64,000 bases of DNA from Ruminococcaceae bacterium UBA7075 (GCA_002493635.1 DKZL01000071.1:1-64000), one strand, 5' to 3'. Counted from the first letter of the stretch, positions 1-9,884 are shown. A program made the numbers and translations. The notes: generated by a model from the sequence alone, not told the origin.

Positions 1-31
1 AGAGCCTTAAAAATCGCATAATTTATAGAAT

Positions 32-64
32 AAATGGGCAGTCCCATAACGGGATTGCCCATTT
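32..64. terminator. Strong hairpin before nitroreductase gene
   Basis: A 14-bp stem with one G-T pair (arms 32-45 and 51-64) encloses a 5-nt loop. Neither side has a long T run. It may be the terminator of a gene lying left of the window or a 5' leader structure of the nitroreductase gene. Confidence 0.4.
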
Positions 65-109
65 CCCAAAATAATGGATGAAACAAATGAAAATTTTATG
101 GAGGAAAAG

Positions 110-781
110 ATGACAATTAAAGAAGCAATCAAAGAAAGACACATGGTAAGGCAATACACAGACAAGGCAATTCCCACAGATATTGTAGAATTGATTAATG
201 CACGGATTGCTGAGAACAATAAAAAATATAACCTTGATCTTGCCTTAGTAGTTGGTAATTCTGATGGTATTGGCAGTATGGCAAAATTACTGCTTTCAAA
301 GACGGTAAACAATTATATTGTCCTTGCCGGCACGGATACTCACAATCTTGATGAGAAATTAGGTTATTGCGGTGCGGATTTAATCCTCTATGCTCAAACG
401 CTGGGGCTTAATACATGGTGGGTTGGAGGTATGTATAATGGCAAAGGTGCATTAAAAAATCTCGGCAACAAGGATGTGCGTATAAATGGTGTGATTGCAA
501 TTGGTTACGGTCGTACTCAAGGAGTTGCTCATAAATCCAAAACCGCAGCAGAAATCAGTGAATATAATGGTAATGCACCACAATGGTTTGTTGACGGTGT
601 AAATGCATTACTGTATGCGCCCACAGCGTTAAATAAGCAGCCTTTTGTTGTAAAGGGCAATGGTAATAAAGTATCTATTTCCGCAGGCAACGGACATTTT
701 TCGGGTATTGACCTTGGTATAGGGAAATACCATTTTGAAGTTGGTGCAGGCAAAGAAAATTTTGAATGGGACGTGCAGTAA
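110..781 (+). CDS. Nitroreductase family protein
   Basis: Probable FMN-dependent, NAD(P)H-using oxidoreductase of the nitroreductase superfamily, likely cytoplasmic. The N-terminus (TIKEAIKERHMVRQYTDK) is the family's typical flavin-phosphate-binding start. A central CGADLILYAQTLGLNTWWVGG segment and a late ALLYAPTALNKQPF segment match the family pattern of a Gly-rich helix and an APTA-N-QP flavin-contact motif. The ATG at 110 was chosen because GGAGG lies 5 nt upstream. An in-frame ATG at 74 lacks a ribosome-binding site and overlaps the hairpin. The gene stands alone and is followed by a terminator at 834-872. The substrate cannot be told from sequence. Confidence 0.85.
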   Translation: MTIKEAIKERHMVRQYTDKAIPTDIVELINARIAENNKKYNLDLALVVGNSDGIGSMAKLLLSKTVNNYIVLAGTDTHNLDEKLGYCGADLILYAQTLGLNTWWVGGMYNGKGALKNLGNKDVRINGVIAIGYGRTQGVAHKSKTAAEISEYNGNAPQWFVDGVNALLYAPTALNKQPFVVKGNGNKVSISAGNGHFSGIDLGIGKYHFEVGAGKENFEWDVQ

Positions 782-833
782 AAATCCTACAACTTCCAGT
801 TTGTAGCACTAAAAAACTTAAACATAGAAAGTA

Positions 834-872
834 CCCCTTGGAAGAATGAAAATTTTTCAAGGGGATTTTTTT
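834..872 (+). terminator. Rho-independent terminator after nitroreductase
   Basis: Arms CCCCTTG (834-840) and CAAGGGG (858-864) are followed by a run of seven T (866-872). Confidence 0.75.
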
Positions 873-946
873 GCTGATAATCGCAAACTACAAGTTTTCC
901 TTGATTTCCAATACAATGTAATTGCAAAGGAGGTTGAGGATTTATT

Positions 947-1081
947 ATGAGCGACAGTTTATCGGCTATTCACACGGAGTTTGTGTAAGAATGGTCTGAA
1001 AAGAATGAGATAAAACCTACGGAGGTTTCCGTCGTTTCACATAAGAAGGTGATATGGAAAGGCAAGCACGATCACGAATTT
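947..1081 (+). pseudogene. Remnant of treble-clef/zinc-ribbon repeat protein
   Basis: An ATG with a strong ribosome-binding site (AAAGGAGG, about 926) opens a frame reading MSDSLSAIHTEFV, then a stop, then EWSEKNEIKPTEVSVVSHKK and a WKGKHDHEF stretch. This matches the repeating unit of the probable zinc-ribbon family PF14311 (SLA..P.L..EW...KN....P..V..GS.KKVWWK...GHEW). It is interrupted by a stop after 13 codons and runs into IS debris, so it is a dead fragment. Confidence 0.55.
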
Positions 1082-1089
1082 TTAACTCT

Positions 1090-1182
1090 TATTCTTCATC
1101 TATTGCTAACGGGTTTGCCGAAGACTGTAACAACAAAATCAAAGTGCTTAAAAGAAATGCCTACGGTTGCAGAAACTTATGA
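1090..1182 (+). pseudogene. ISL3-family transposase C-terminal remnant
   Basis: One frame reads SIANGFAEDCNNKIKVLKRN followed by AYGCRNL and a stop. This resembles the conserved ISL3-type DDE transposase stretch (S-NG--EG-NNKIK-KR--YG-RNF) near the end of the enzyme. No upstream transposase sequence remains, and the fragment is fused to the zinc-ribbon debris. The rest of 1183-1263 shows nothing recognisable. Confidence 0.5.
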
Positions 1183-1263
1183 CTTGAACTGCATAAAATT
1201 GCTTTCACATGGATCTGATCATTACACCACTACGGTAAAAAATTGATTCTCAACTTATGCTAA

Positions 1264-2589
1264 TCAATGGCTATTGCTGTTTTCTCCTCTGAGCATAACA
1301 TTGGCACAGAATACACCATTTTCGGCAGTGAAACGGCAATAGCCACCGTTCTTTTCTACTATACGGCGAACTGACTGGATGCCCACACCGTCGCCATGGC
1401 GTTTGCAGGATTGAAAAACTCCGTTCTTTTCATTTATAGTGCCGTCAAATGCATTTTCTATCGTAAGCAGAACAACATTGCTTGAGTATAGATAAGACTG
1501 TACCTTGATATAACGATTTACTTTATCTGTACGAAGACTTGCCTCCAGTGCATTCTCCAGCAGATTTGACAGTACCAGACACATATCCATTTCAGAAATC
1601 GGAAGCTCATACGGCAAATCAAGCTCTATAGAAAAAGGAATAGCATTCTCTTTATACTGCAGGCAGTAATGACCTGCAACTCCGTCAACAGCCGGGTTGT
1701 CACATAGATTCAGTTCGGCGCTCGGTATGCTTTCCTTTGCCATTGCGAGATAAGACTCTAACTCCTGCCACTCCTTTCGACTTGCAAGTGCTGTAAGTGT
1801 GGAAAAGTGATGACGCATATCGTGTCTTGCTTGTCGGGTTTCCTCAATGGCAGAGTTAAGATTTTTATATTGAGTCTGTTGCATTGATAGAAACTGATTT
1901 TCCTGCCTTAAGCGGTTATTTTTGTTAAGACTTTTTGCCATAAGATAGAACATAGCATAAAATGTCAGCAACAGCACAAGCAGTATCAGACTTATAACAA
2001 TATATATCTGCATAAGTCTGCCCTGTTCTAAAATTTTGAGGTTTATAGGAATTATATAAATATTAAGAGCAATGAATGCAGACGGTAAAATCCAGAAAAT
2101 ATACCACGTCTGGGCAATTATATCATCCTCAAGCAAATCACGGGCAGCGTGCGTTGCCGAATGCCAGACAAGTACAACAGATAGCCAGCAGAAAAGATTA
2201 TACAACAGTCCTGCACTCAGGCAGAACCACGGTGCTGTGTTATTCGGGCAGAGTATGTAGTCAATCACCTTTGAAATACTTCCAATGCAGGAAAAAACTC
2301 CGCATACCGCTAAAATTACGCTGATTGATTTCCAATAAGTGATTTTTAATGTATTGCAGTAGATGACACCTGCAAGGGAGAAAACAGGCACGGCTACCCA
2401 TATGGTTTTAATTTGCAAAAACCAGCACAGGCTGCCTCCAATAGCACAAAGCAAAAGTATAATTGGTATCCACAATAATGATAGCTTTCCTTTATCTATG
2501 CGTAGATGTCGTTTCATCGGAAGATAGGCAAGAAGTATCCCCGGCAGGATAACAGCAAGCTCAATAATCGGTCGAAAAATATCAATCAT
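1264..2589 (-). CDS. GHKL sensor histidine kinase, AgrC-like
   Basis: Membrane sensor kinase of a two-component system with the response regulator encoded just upstream. Residues 1-220 form about six or seven hydrophobic segments with no large extracellular domain, as in AgrC-type peptide sensors. The dimerisation helix carries the likely phospho-accepting His at about 256 (RQARHDMRHH). The ATPase domain shows the N box SNLLENALEAS (342-352) and the G box HGDGVGIQSVRRIV (about 399-412). The start overlaps the regulator's stop as ATGA (2586-2589), so the two are translationally coupled. No AgrD or AgrB gene is visible nearby, so the ligand is unknown. Confidence 0.88.
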   Translation of the reverse strand: MIDIFRPIIELAVILPGILLAYLPMKRHLRIDKGKLSLLWIPIILLLCAIGGSLCWFLQIKTIWVAVPVFSLAGVIYCNTLKITYWKSISVILAVCGVFSCIGSISKVIDYILCPNNTAPWFCLSAGLLYNLFCWLSVVLVWHSATHAARDLLEDDIIAQTWYIFWILPSAFIALNIYIIPINLKILEQGRLMQIYIVISLILLVLLLTFYAMFYLMAKSLNKNNRLRQENQFLSMQQTQYKNLNSAIEETRQARHDMRHHFSTLTALASRKEWQELESYLAMAKESIPSAELNLCDNPAVDGVAGHYCLQYKENAIPFSIELDLPYELPISEMDMCLVLSNLLENALEASLRTDKVNRYIKVQSYLYSSNVVLLTIENAFDGTINEKNGVFQSCKRHGDGVGIQSVRRIVEKNGGYCRFTAENGVFCANVMLRGENSNSH

Positions 2590-3308
2590 TGTTTTGCCCC
2601 CCTTTTAAACAGAAAATCACAAAATGCAAGACGAGCCGACTTTGCAGTGTCACGGCTGACGGAAATTGCATCTCCGCTTTTTAATTTGAAATCCGTACCG
2701 TTAAAATCATCTGCATATTCAAGGTTGATAATCACACCTCTGTTACACAGAAAAAATCGTTCGTCACCTTCAAGTTCTGCGGTAAAATCTCTGAAAGTCT
2801 GACGGGTAACTGTCGTATTTCCGTCTGATGTATGTATATGAATTTGGTGACGGAAGTGTTGTGCGTACATAATTTCACAAAACCGTAAACGAGCATTGCC
2901 GCCGACAATACGAACATCTAAATATTTTTCGGGCGCAGGCAGTCGGTCAATGATTTCACAGAACAGATTATCAAGTTCGTCATCAGAATAGGGCTTAACA
3001 AGATAATGTAATGCCCTCACCCGAAAACCATCAAGGGCGTGGTCAGTAGAGGTGGTAGTGAAAATCAGTATGCATTCCTGGTCGAAAGTTCGCAGTTTAT
3101 TAGCTGTTTCTACACCATTTATGCCATTCAAATATATATCTAAAAATGCTAAATCAAAGCGTTCTTTGCCAGCGTCGATAAGGAATGTTTCGCCATTTTC
3201 GTACTCAAAAATCTGTGCATTTAAAGTGTGATGTAAAAGCTGAGCATTTATTCTTTTATGTAATTCTTTTCGCTCTGATTCTATGTCATCGACAATAGCA
3301 ATTCTCAT
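2586..3308 (-). CDS. LytTR-family response regulator, AgrA-like
   Basis: Cytoplasmic two-component regulator: receiver domain at about 1-120 and LytTR DNA-binding domain at about 135-235. Acidic residues D7/D8, phospho-acceptor D57 (LAFLDIYLNG) and K105 (YLVKP) are present, so the receiver looks functional. The DNA-binding part contains the family pattern RFFLCNRGVIINLEYADDF. It is first in the leftward operon with the kinase. AAGGAGAT lies 8 nt upstream of ATG 3308. It is divergent from the surface-protein operon starting at 3538, which is the obvious candidate target (inference). LytTR proteins usually bind paired repeats, but none could be identified with confidence. Confidence 0.88.
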   Translation of the reverse strand: MRIAIVDDIESERKELHKRINAQLLHHTLNAQIFEYENGETFLIDAGKERFDLAFLDIYLNGINGVETANKLRTFDQECILIFTTTSTDHALDGFRVRALHYLVKPYSDDELDNLFCEIIDRLPAPEKYLDVRIVGGNARLRFCEIMYAQHFRHQIHIHTSDGNTTVTRQTFRDFTAELEGDERFFLCNRGVIINLEYADDFNGTDFKLKSGDAISVSRDTAKSARLAFCDFLFKRGAKQ

Positions 3309-3537
3309 AGTAGTATATCTCCTTACTGTACTTATAGAGTAATATAATTACCCAATATATATTTTAACATAAAAGTCTTGTTTATCAATTGCAATTCGGG
3401 ACGGATTTTTACTGTTTGTGCTAACTATATTGAATATAAATAAAAAATTGATTAATATTTAAAACATAAATTTATATATGATTTACTTATTATAAAGGAA
3501 ATTCAGAAAAGTAGCTTATGCAGAGAGAGGGTGTATT
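3309..3537. promoter_or_regulatory. Divergent regulatory region between TCS and surface operon
   Basis: 229 bp of very AT-rich DNA between the leftward response-regulator gene and the rightward receiver-like gene. On the + strand TTGAAT (3430-3435) and TAATAT (3453-3458), 17 bp apart, could be -35/-10 elements. This is weak evidence given the base composition. Operators for the LytTR regulator are expected here, but none is convincing. Confidence 0.3.
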
Positions 3538-3930
3538 ATGTATCGAATATCAATTCTTACAGATAATCAAAAATATAAACAGAATCTTTTTTCATTTACA
3601 AAGCGATTCTGTGCGGAGCGTGGATTGTTTCCCGTGATTGAAATATATGAGGATTCAGAATCATTTTTTTATGAAGCAAAAAAGGTTACTCCGAGTATAG
3701 TTATTGTTGCGCTTTCAGGTGTCGCAGGACTGAATGCAGTGGAGCGGTTGTGTTCGCTATGTCCCGACTGTAGTCTTATTTGGTGCAGTGATGTTGACTT
3801 TTCTTTGCAGGCATATCGATTGCGAGCGGGATATTTTTTCAAAGCTCCTCCCACCAATGCAGAACTTTGCGAGGGATTGTCTATGTGGATAAAACGCAGA
3901 AATCTGCACCATAGGCTATTGAAAACCTGA
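3538..3930 (+). CDS. Degenerate receiver-domain protein (no output domain)
   Basis: A stand-alone protein of 130 residues with the alpha/beta pattern of a LytR/AlgR-type receiver but without the key chemistry. The position equal to the phospho-acceptor Asp is Ala58 (IVIVALSGVAG), the usual K-P pair is K102-A103 (YFFKAPP), and only one acidic residue remains at the N-terminus (LTDN). No LytTR domain follows. The Ser/aromatic switch region (SLQAYRLRAGYFF) still aligns. It is first in the operon of the giant surface protein, 41 bp upstream of it. It may be a phosphorylation-independent partner or titrator for the neighbouring LytTR regulator (inference). It could also simply be a decaying paralog. 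Confidence 0.7.
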   Translation: MYRISILTDNQKYKQNLFSFTKRFCAERGLFPVIEIYEDSESFFYEAKKVTPSIVIVALSGVAGLNAVERLCSLCPDCSLIWCSDVDFSLQAYRLRAGYFFKAPPTNAELCEGLSMWIKRRNLHHRLLKT

Positions 3931-3971
3931 GCGGTTTTAAAGAACAAAAAATTTATATTTGTAGAAAGGTA

Positions 3972-6900
3972 ATGAACAGAATGGTAAGGTTGATTTCTAA
4001 AAAAATGTTGTCATTTCTGCTTATGCTGTGTATAACGATTTCTATGATTTCGGTATCATTTGTCAGTGTATCGGCTGCTGCACCGGCACCTGTTAAGCCA
4101 AATATATGGACAAACACAGCAAAAAGCTTCAGTGTAAATAAGATTTATACCAACGGACTTCTTGTCTGCGGAACTGCCCTTGTGAGAATTGCAGATTCAA
4201 CAAACTGTGATGAGTTTCAGAGTGCTGTATCATTTCTCAACAAATGGGTATTCGGGGGTTCTCAGGGTCAAACTCTCGCTGCTATAAAGTCATTGTGCAC
4301 AGATATACTTGACGAGGTACAACAAATAAATTCAAAACTCACCAGCTATACCTCTAAGCTTCAGAAAATAATGAGTGAAATTAAATATAACGAAGCAATG
4401 CGCAGTGTAGATGATAAATGGCAGAAGGATGTTACCAATATTGAGGATAACAACAATGTGAGAAACACATTAAGCAGTTATCAGAAATATATGGATGTCG
4501 CACAAAAATATAATGACGGCAAGGCAACATTGGATGATGTAAAAAAAGCTCAGAATGTTTTGTTTGATGATTTTTGCAGAATTTACAGTTCTGTAAACGG
4601 CGGATTCCATGATACAGACAATACATATGATAAAAAGCGGGCAATTATATTCAGCGACAGTACAATTGACGATGTTATGGTCAATACAATAAGAACTATC
4701 AGCAGTAATCTTAATAATGACACAAACTATGCTGATGTTGTAGCTCAATTTGCTTTTGAGTCTCTTCCGTTTTGCAGTGATCAGTATGAATATATAAAGG
4801 TAAACATTGACAAGCAATTTACCGAAATTGTGATATTGGAGATGCTTTATCAGGAATTTATTTCTCAGCGCGGAGATTATCTTAAGGAAAAGTATCCCGA
4901 AGATGAAGAAAGATGGGAAAGCTACGGTAACTATCTTGATAGTTTTAAGATGCTTAATGAAAATGTTGCAGATGAAATGAACACTATGCTCGACAGAAAT
5001 CTGAAGGTTTCTCCTGTGAACGGTATTTATATGAAGCTGGAGGAGTATCCAAAATCTGAGGACGCAGCAACTGTTGTAATGCGTAACTTTGACTACCAAT
5101 CGCCTTACAACTTGTCTATTTTTCCAAATTTTGTAAAAAAAGACGTTAAATTTAACAGAGTATTTACGTTAACCAACAACGGGATAAATTCATTCTGTAT
5201 ATTTGACGGAACGCAGTATGATGGTGCTGACAACAACGAAATTCCCAATCATCTGCATATGATAAAGCTTGTTGATCATGAATCAAATCCGATACTCGCT
5301 GATGTATTTTGGCCAAGCGGCGATTTCTTTAACCTTACAACCTGTGCAACATACGGTGACGGAACTAATAATAATTATAAGCCCATACAGTCGTCAGCTG
5401 ATTTTTATGAACTTTTTAACACACCGGCATTCGCACTCTGTGACAGCAAGCCAATAAACTATCTTTCAGATTATCTTTCATATGCAAACGGTTATCCGAT
5501 TTATTTTATGACTTCTAGCTTTGACACAAAAGGACAGGGCAGCGTTATTGTAACTACCTTCCCGATATTTAAGGTATTAGATGCATACCAGCAGGAGCCT
5601 GAGGCTAATTTCAGTATAACTAAGGTTGATGTTGAAAACATTCAAGAGGGAAAGTCGGGTTATAATACTGCGTATTCTATAATATTGGCTAATAAAGACG
5701 CAACCTTTAATCAAAATACAAAAGTAGCCGTAAACGGCAGCGGCAATGCTGAAATTTATATTGAGGGTGACAACGGTGAAAAGGCGACAAGCGTCACAAA
5801 AGCGGCAGGCAGTGAAGTTATTGTGCGCTTCAAGCCGACATCGGATAATACTGTTTTACAGTCAGTTTCTATAAAAAGGCATAACAACGCTTCGGATAAG
5901 AATAATACGACAAGCGAAGTTACTGCTCTTTCAAAAGAACAGATAGAACTGCTTGATACAGATAAGAACGGATATTATATATATAAATTTACAACGCCTT
6001 ATTCAGATGCCACTGTTTCTCTTAATACACAAAAAGGTTATAGAGTTTATTCACAGGGAAGGGATGGCTCAACGGATCATATTTTACTTGATTCATATAC
6101 AAACATTTTTGCTGAGGGAGATACCGTAAACTTTATTGCAGACGAGAATGTAATTTCAGTTAGTCTGAAATATAATAATTCATCAAAGGACATTGAGCTG
6201 AAAAAGGCGGATGGTTCAGACAGAACAGGCAGTTTTGTAATGCCGAACTGTGATGTCACCTTATATTATATGATAGATTGCAACCATAATTATTCAGATG
6301 GCTTTTGTATAAAATGCGGTTTTTATGAGCCTGCGGCTTATAACAGTAAAACCGGAAACTACGAAATCTGCAATGCAGGTCAGCTTTTTTGGTTTGCTGC
6401 CCTAGTAAACGGCGACAGCACATATGCAGATTTTGATAAGCAGAATAAGAGTGCAAATGCTGTTCTGACAGCTGATATTGACCTGAACGGTCGTGAGTGG
6501 ATTCCTATAGGAAATTACAGCAATGGAAAATCAATTGAATACAAAGGTAGGTTTAACGGACAAAATCACACGATTTCAGGAGTTAAAATAACGCAAAAGG
6601 AAGATCACTCAGGAATATTCGGAAAAATAGTTGGCGCCACGGTAGAAAACTTTACTGTTAAGGGTGATATAACGCTAAATAAGCAAGGTAATAGTATTGG
6701 TGGTGCCGTTGGAAAAGCAAGCGGTGCAACAATTTCAAATGTATCTTCTTATGTAAATATATCTATGAAAGGCGGATACTATGTCGGAGGTATAGTTGGA
6801 TATTCTACCGATAAAAGCTCAATAAAAAAATGTTGTAACGCAGGTAATATTTCGGGTTCTTCATCATATATAGGCGGTGTTGCCGGAAGTCTTTACGGAG

Positions 6901-9884
6901 CAATAGAGAACTGCTACAATACCGGAACAATTTCCGGTGGCTACTCTGTAGGAGGTATTCTCGGAACAGTAGAAACCAACGGACTGAGTTCAAGTACAGT
7001 AAAGTACAGCCATAATGTCGGTGCAATTTCGTGCGGCGACAAAGCTGGCGGAATTGTCGGATTACCGGGTCTGAATACAGCTTCAAATTGCTATTATCTG
7101 GATACCTGCGGTTCATCAGACAAATACAGCACAAGCAAAACAGCCGAACAGTTTTCATCGGGTGAGGTTGCTTATTTGCTTAACAACTATGTAACAAGCG
7201 GTAAACAGATATGGTATCAGAACATTGATAACGGAAAAGCACCTAATGATTATCCAAAATTTGAAGGCGGAACTGTTTATTGCGGCTATAAATGTAATGA
7301 AACTGAAAAAGCATACAGTAACTATCCGCTAAGCAGTACATTAACTGATCACAATTTTAATATCTATGGTTTCTGCATATATTGTGGTGCATATCAGCCG
7401 GCATATCTCAACAGTGACGGAGTTTATGAAATCAGCAATGCAGGTCAGCTTTACTGGTTTGCCTCTCTTGTAAACGGAGACAGAACTCACGCTGATTTTG
7501 AAAGTCAGAACGGTGCGGCAAATGCTATTCTTGTTAAGGATATTGTTGTAAATGACGGAGATATAAGCAAGCTTGCAAGTGCGCAATCAAACTCTTTGAG
7601 AAAGTGGAGCCCGATAGGTACTTCGGATAACTCTTACACGGGTCAGTTTGACGGTCGGGGTCACACAATAAGCGGTATTTATTTCAGCGATTCAACAGCC
7701 GATAATGTAGGACTGTTCGGCTATACCAGAGGCGGTGCAGATATATATAATGTCGGTATTGTCAACAGCTATATTGAGGGCAAAAACTGCGTAGGCGGTA
7801 TCTTAGGCAGAAATAACAACTCAGGTGTAAACATACAGCATTGCTTCAGCGAAGCAACAGTTATCGGCAACGAAGGAGTAGGCGGAATTGAAGGCTCGAC
7901 CTATGGTGGAAAAATTATAAATTGCTATAATGCAGGTTCTGTAACCGGTTCAAAGTTTGTCGGTTCAATAAGAGGTCGTAATACAAACAGCAGCGGAGCA
8001 ATGGACAACTGCTTTAATGCCGGTGAGGTTATTGGAACAGGAACTGATAATATAGGCGGTATCAGAGGCGACGGAAACGGTACAATAAGCAACTGCTATT
8101 GCATTAGTAATCAGCTTACGGATACAGCTGCAACAACAAAGACACCTGAGCAGTTTGCAAGCGGCGAGGTTGCATATCTGCTTAACAATTCAGTTACAGA
8201 TGGCAAGCAGGTATGGTATCAAAATATAGACAATGATAAGACCCCTGACGATTATCCAAGATTTGACGGCGGAACAGTATACTATCTTGAATATAAGGAT
8301 ACTTACTCAAATACCTATTCAGAAAAGCCTGCTGAGCCTGATGCTTTTGATAAGGATGATGACGGAAATCTTATAATAAGAACATATGATGATCTTGTTA
8401 AATTCTCAGAACTTATCAGAAGCGACTATGAGGTATATGGTTCACAAAATTATATTCTTGCAAATAATATTAAAGCATCTGATGATTCAGAGTGGACTCA
8501 AGGAATAGGCTCTGTTGAAGATAACAAACCTTTCAACGGAACATTTAACGGAAAAGGCTACTGTATTGTCGGATTTAATGTAAATTCACCGAAATACGGC
8601 GGACTCTTTGAGATAATAGGTGAAAAGGGAAAGGTCCAGGATTTGTTTGTATATGACTGCGACTTTAAGGCTTCTTCAGATACATCAGGCGGAATTGCTG
8701 CAATCAATAATGGTACAATAGACCATTGCATCAGCGGCATTAATCTGACCTCAGGAATTGTACATATCAACAGCGATATAACTATTGACGCAGTTGCTCT
8801 TAATTCAAGCATCAAGGGCGAACTGAGCGGCGGTATTGCAGGCGAGAACAACGGCTTGATTACAGGCTCTCGCAACGCTGCTGTTGTGACAGGTGCTCAG
8901 TGCGGAGGTATTGCAGCTGAGAATAATGGAAAAATATATGGCTGTGCCAACAGCGTAAAGATAGGTGCATCGTCAAGCTCTGTATCAGGCGGCCTTGTCG
9001 GCAGAAACTGTGGAATAATTGAAAGCTCTTACAATTCGGGAACGGTCAGCGGTAACTCTGAAAAAACAACGGGTTCGATTGCAGGCATAAACGGATATGA
9101 AGGAGCGGAAAATCCTACAGTTAAAAATGTTTTTTACACCACTGTGAACAATCTTAATGCAGTCGGAACAGATTCATTGACTAAGCCTGATGAAACAAAT
9201 AAGGCAAAGGCAAAAAATTCCGATTTCCAAAATGATGATTTTGTAAATGAACTTAATTCCGTGAGTGATGATACAGTCACTTGGGTTCGTAAGGCAAAGT
9301 TTAATAAAGGAAATCCGACTATCAAAAGTAATTTCTTTATGTACAACGTTATATCTGCCGGAAATGGTATAACTATTGAGGGCAGTATGCATGAGGCTTT
9401 GAACATACAATATAATGTTTGCAACGAAAAAGATGAAGAATACATTGCAATTACTTCTGCACTTGACAAAACAAGTGTATCGGGTGTGTATTCCGTGAGC
9501 CTTACCGATAATGACGGCAATTACATTCCTGATGAACTCTGGTGTCAGGGCGACTACAAAATCTCTGTACCCGTCAGTGGAAATAATGTCGAGTTTGCGG
9601 AAATAGATACAGACGGTCAGATTAATTATTATAAGCCTGATTCTGTTGAAAACGGAATTGCGGTATTTACAGTATCACATCCTATGTCGTTTGCTGTTGT
9701 AGACAGAACAAGTACAAACAAAAATATATCTGACAATACAAGTACCGATAAAGCAGTGATTAACACATCAAATGATAATACACCGATTCAGACAGGTTCA
9801 ACTGTTTGCTGTTCGGTATTGTTGATTGTAATGTTTGCTTCGGCATTTGTGATTGTCATTAAGAGAAGGAATAATTTTGAATAA
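3972..9884 (+). CDS. Giant GLUG-repeat cell-surface protein
   Basis: Secreted, membrane-anchored surface protein of 1970 residues. Residues 1-35 are a signal peptide (KK start, long hydrophobic core, VSVSAAAPAP). About 40-560 is a mixed domain with helical, coiled-coil-like stretches (TDILDEVQQINSKLTSYTSK) that I do not recognise. About 770-1450 holds two long tandem modules, each starting with an H-x-Y/F-x-x-x-GFCI-CG knuckle and followed by many GLUG-type motifs (GGIVGYS, GGVAGSLYG, GGILGR). A third, knuckle-less module follows to about 1720. The end has a Ser/Thr/Asn-rich stretch, a hydrophobic segment and a KRRNNFE tail. PIQTG just before the membrane segment resembles, but does not fit, a sortase motif. 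It probably mediates adhesion or cell contact. ATG 3972 follows GAAAGG. Confidence 0.82.
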   Translation: MNRMVRLISKKMLSFLLMLCITISMISVSFVSVSAAAPAPVKPNIWTNTAKSFSVNKIYTNGLLVCGTALVRIADSTNCDEFQSAVSFLNKWVFGGSQGQTLAAIKSLCTDILDEVQQINSKLTSYTSKLQKIMSEIKYNEAMRSVDDKWQKDVTNIEDNNNVRNTLSSYQKYMDVAQKYNDGKATLDDVKKAQNVLFDDFCRIYSSVNGGFHDTDNTYDKKRAIIFSDSTIDDVMVNTIRTISSNLNNDTNYADVVAQFAFESLPFCSDQYEYIKVNIDKQFTEIVILEMLYQEFISQRGDYLKEKYPEDEERWESYGNYLDSFKMLNENVADEMNTMLDRNLKVSPVNGIYMKLEEYPKSEDAATVVMRNFDYQSPYNLSIFPNFVKKDVKFNRVFTLTNNGINSFCIFDGTQYDGADNNEIPNHLHMIKLVDHESNPILADVFWPSGDFFNLTTCATYGDGTNNNYKPIQSSADFYELFNTPAFALCDSKPINYLSDYLSYANGYPIYFMTSSFDTKGQGSVIVTTFPIFKVLDAYQQEPEANFSITKVDVENIQEGKSGYNTAYSIILANKDATFNQNTKVAVNGSGNAEIYIEGDNGEKATSVTKAAGSEVIVRFKPTSDNTVLQSVSIKRHNNASDKNNTTSEVTALSKEQIELLDTDKNGYYIYKFTTPYSDATVSLNTQKGYRVYSQGRDGSTDHILLDSYTNIFAEGDTVNFIADENVISVSLKYNNSSKDIELKKADGSDRTGSFVMPNCDVTLYYMIDCNHNYSDGFCIKCGFYEPAAYNSKTGNYEICNAGQLFWFAALVNGDSTYADFDKQNKSANAVLTADIDLNGREWIPIGNYSNGKSIEYKGRFNGQNHTISGVKITQKEDHSGIFGKIVGATVENFTVKGDITLNKQGNSIGGAVGKASGATISNVSSYVNISMKGGYYVGGIVGYSTDKSSIKKCCNAGNISGSSSYIGGVAGSLYGAIENCYNTGTISGGYSVGGILGTVETNGLSSSTVKYSHNVGAISCGDKAGGIVGLPGLNTASNCYYLDTCGSSDKYSTSKTAEQFSSGEVAYLLNNYVTSGKQIWYQNIDNGKAPNDYPKFEGGTVYCGYKCNETEKAYSNYPLSSTLTDHNFNIYGFCIYCGAYQPAYLNSDGVYEISNAGQLYWFASLVNGDRTHADFESQNGAANAILVKDIVVNDGDISKLASAQSNSLRKWSPIGTSDNSYTGQFDGRGHTISGIYFSDSTADNVGLFGYTRGGADIYNVGIVNSYIEGKNCVGGILGRNNNSGVNIQHCFSEATVIGNEGVGGIEGSTYGGKIINCYNAGSVTGSKFVGSIRGRNTNSSGAMDNCFNAGEVIGTGTDNIGGIRGDGNGTISNCYCISNQLTDTAATTKTPEQFASGEVAYLLNNSVTDGKQVWYQNIDNDKTPDDYPRFDGGTVYYLEYKDTYSNTYSEKPAEPDAFDKDDDGNLIIRTYDDLVKFSELIRSDYEVYGSQNYILANNIKASDDSEWTQGIGSVEDNKPFNGTFNGKGYCIVGFNVNSPKYGGLFEIIGEKGKVQDLFVYDCDFKASSDTSGGIAAINNGTIDHCISGINLTSGIVHINSDITIDAVALNSSIKGELSGGIAGENNGLITGSRNAAVVTGAQCGGIAAENNGKIYGCANSVKIGASSSSVSGGLVGRNCGIIESSYNSGTVSGNSEKTTGSIAGINGYEGAENPTVKNVFYTTVNNLNAVGTDSLTKPDETNKAKAKNSDFQNDDFVNELNSVSDDTVTWVRKAKFNKGNPTIKSNFFMYNVISAGNGITIEGSMHEALNIQYNVCNEKDEEYIAITSALDKTSVSGVYSVSLTDNDGNYIPDELWCQGDYKISVPVSGNNVEFAEIDTDGQINYYKPDSVENGIAVFTVSHPMSFAVVDRTSTNKNISDNTSTDKAVINTSNDNTPIQTGSTVCCSVLLIVMFASAFVIVIKRRNNFE
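6278..8310 (+). repeat. Two ~1 kb tandem GLUG modules inside the surface gene
   Basis: Module 1 (about 6278-7320) and module 2 (about 7346-8310) match in order: a CxxCG knuckle, a NAGQL-WFA-LVNGD segment, IPIG/SPIG, F-GQ/GR-HTISG, several GLUG motifs, then EQF-SGEVAYLLNN and QNIDN-K-P-DYP-F-GGTVY. The DNA has diverged, so this is an old internal duplication. A partial third copy lacking the Cys knuckle follows at about 8350-9150. Confidence 0.75.

Noticed and set aside
4100..5600. Pore-forming-toxin-like head in the surface protein, suggested by long amphipathic helices
   Set aside because: Helical pattern alone is not evidence; no family motif could be matched.
9134..9520. Antisense open frames of 100+ residues across the surface gene and thrS
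   Set aside because: No ribosome-binding sites, no family features, and composition mirrors the true gene on the other strand.
9790..9884. Sortase (LPxTG) anchor on the giant surface protein
   Set aside because: PIQTG lacks the L/N-P-x-T-G spacing and no sortase gene is in the window. A plain membrane anchor is the safer reading.
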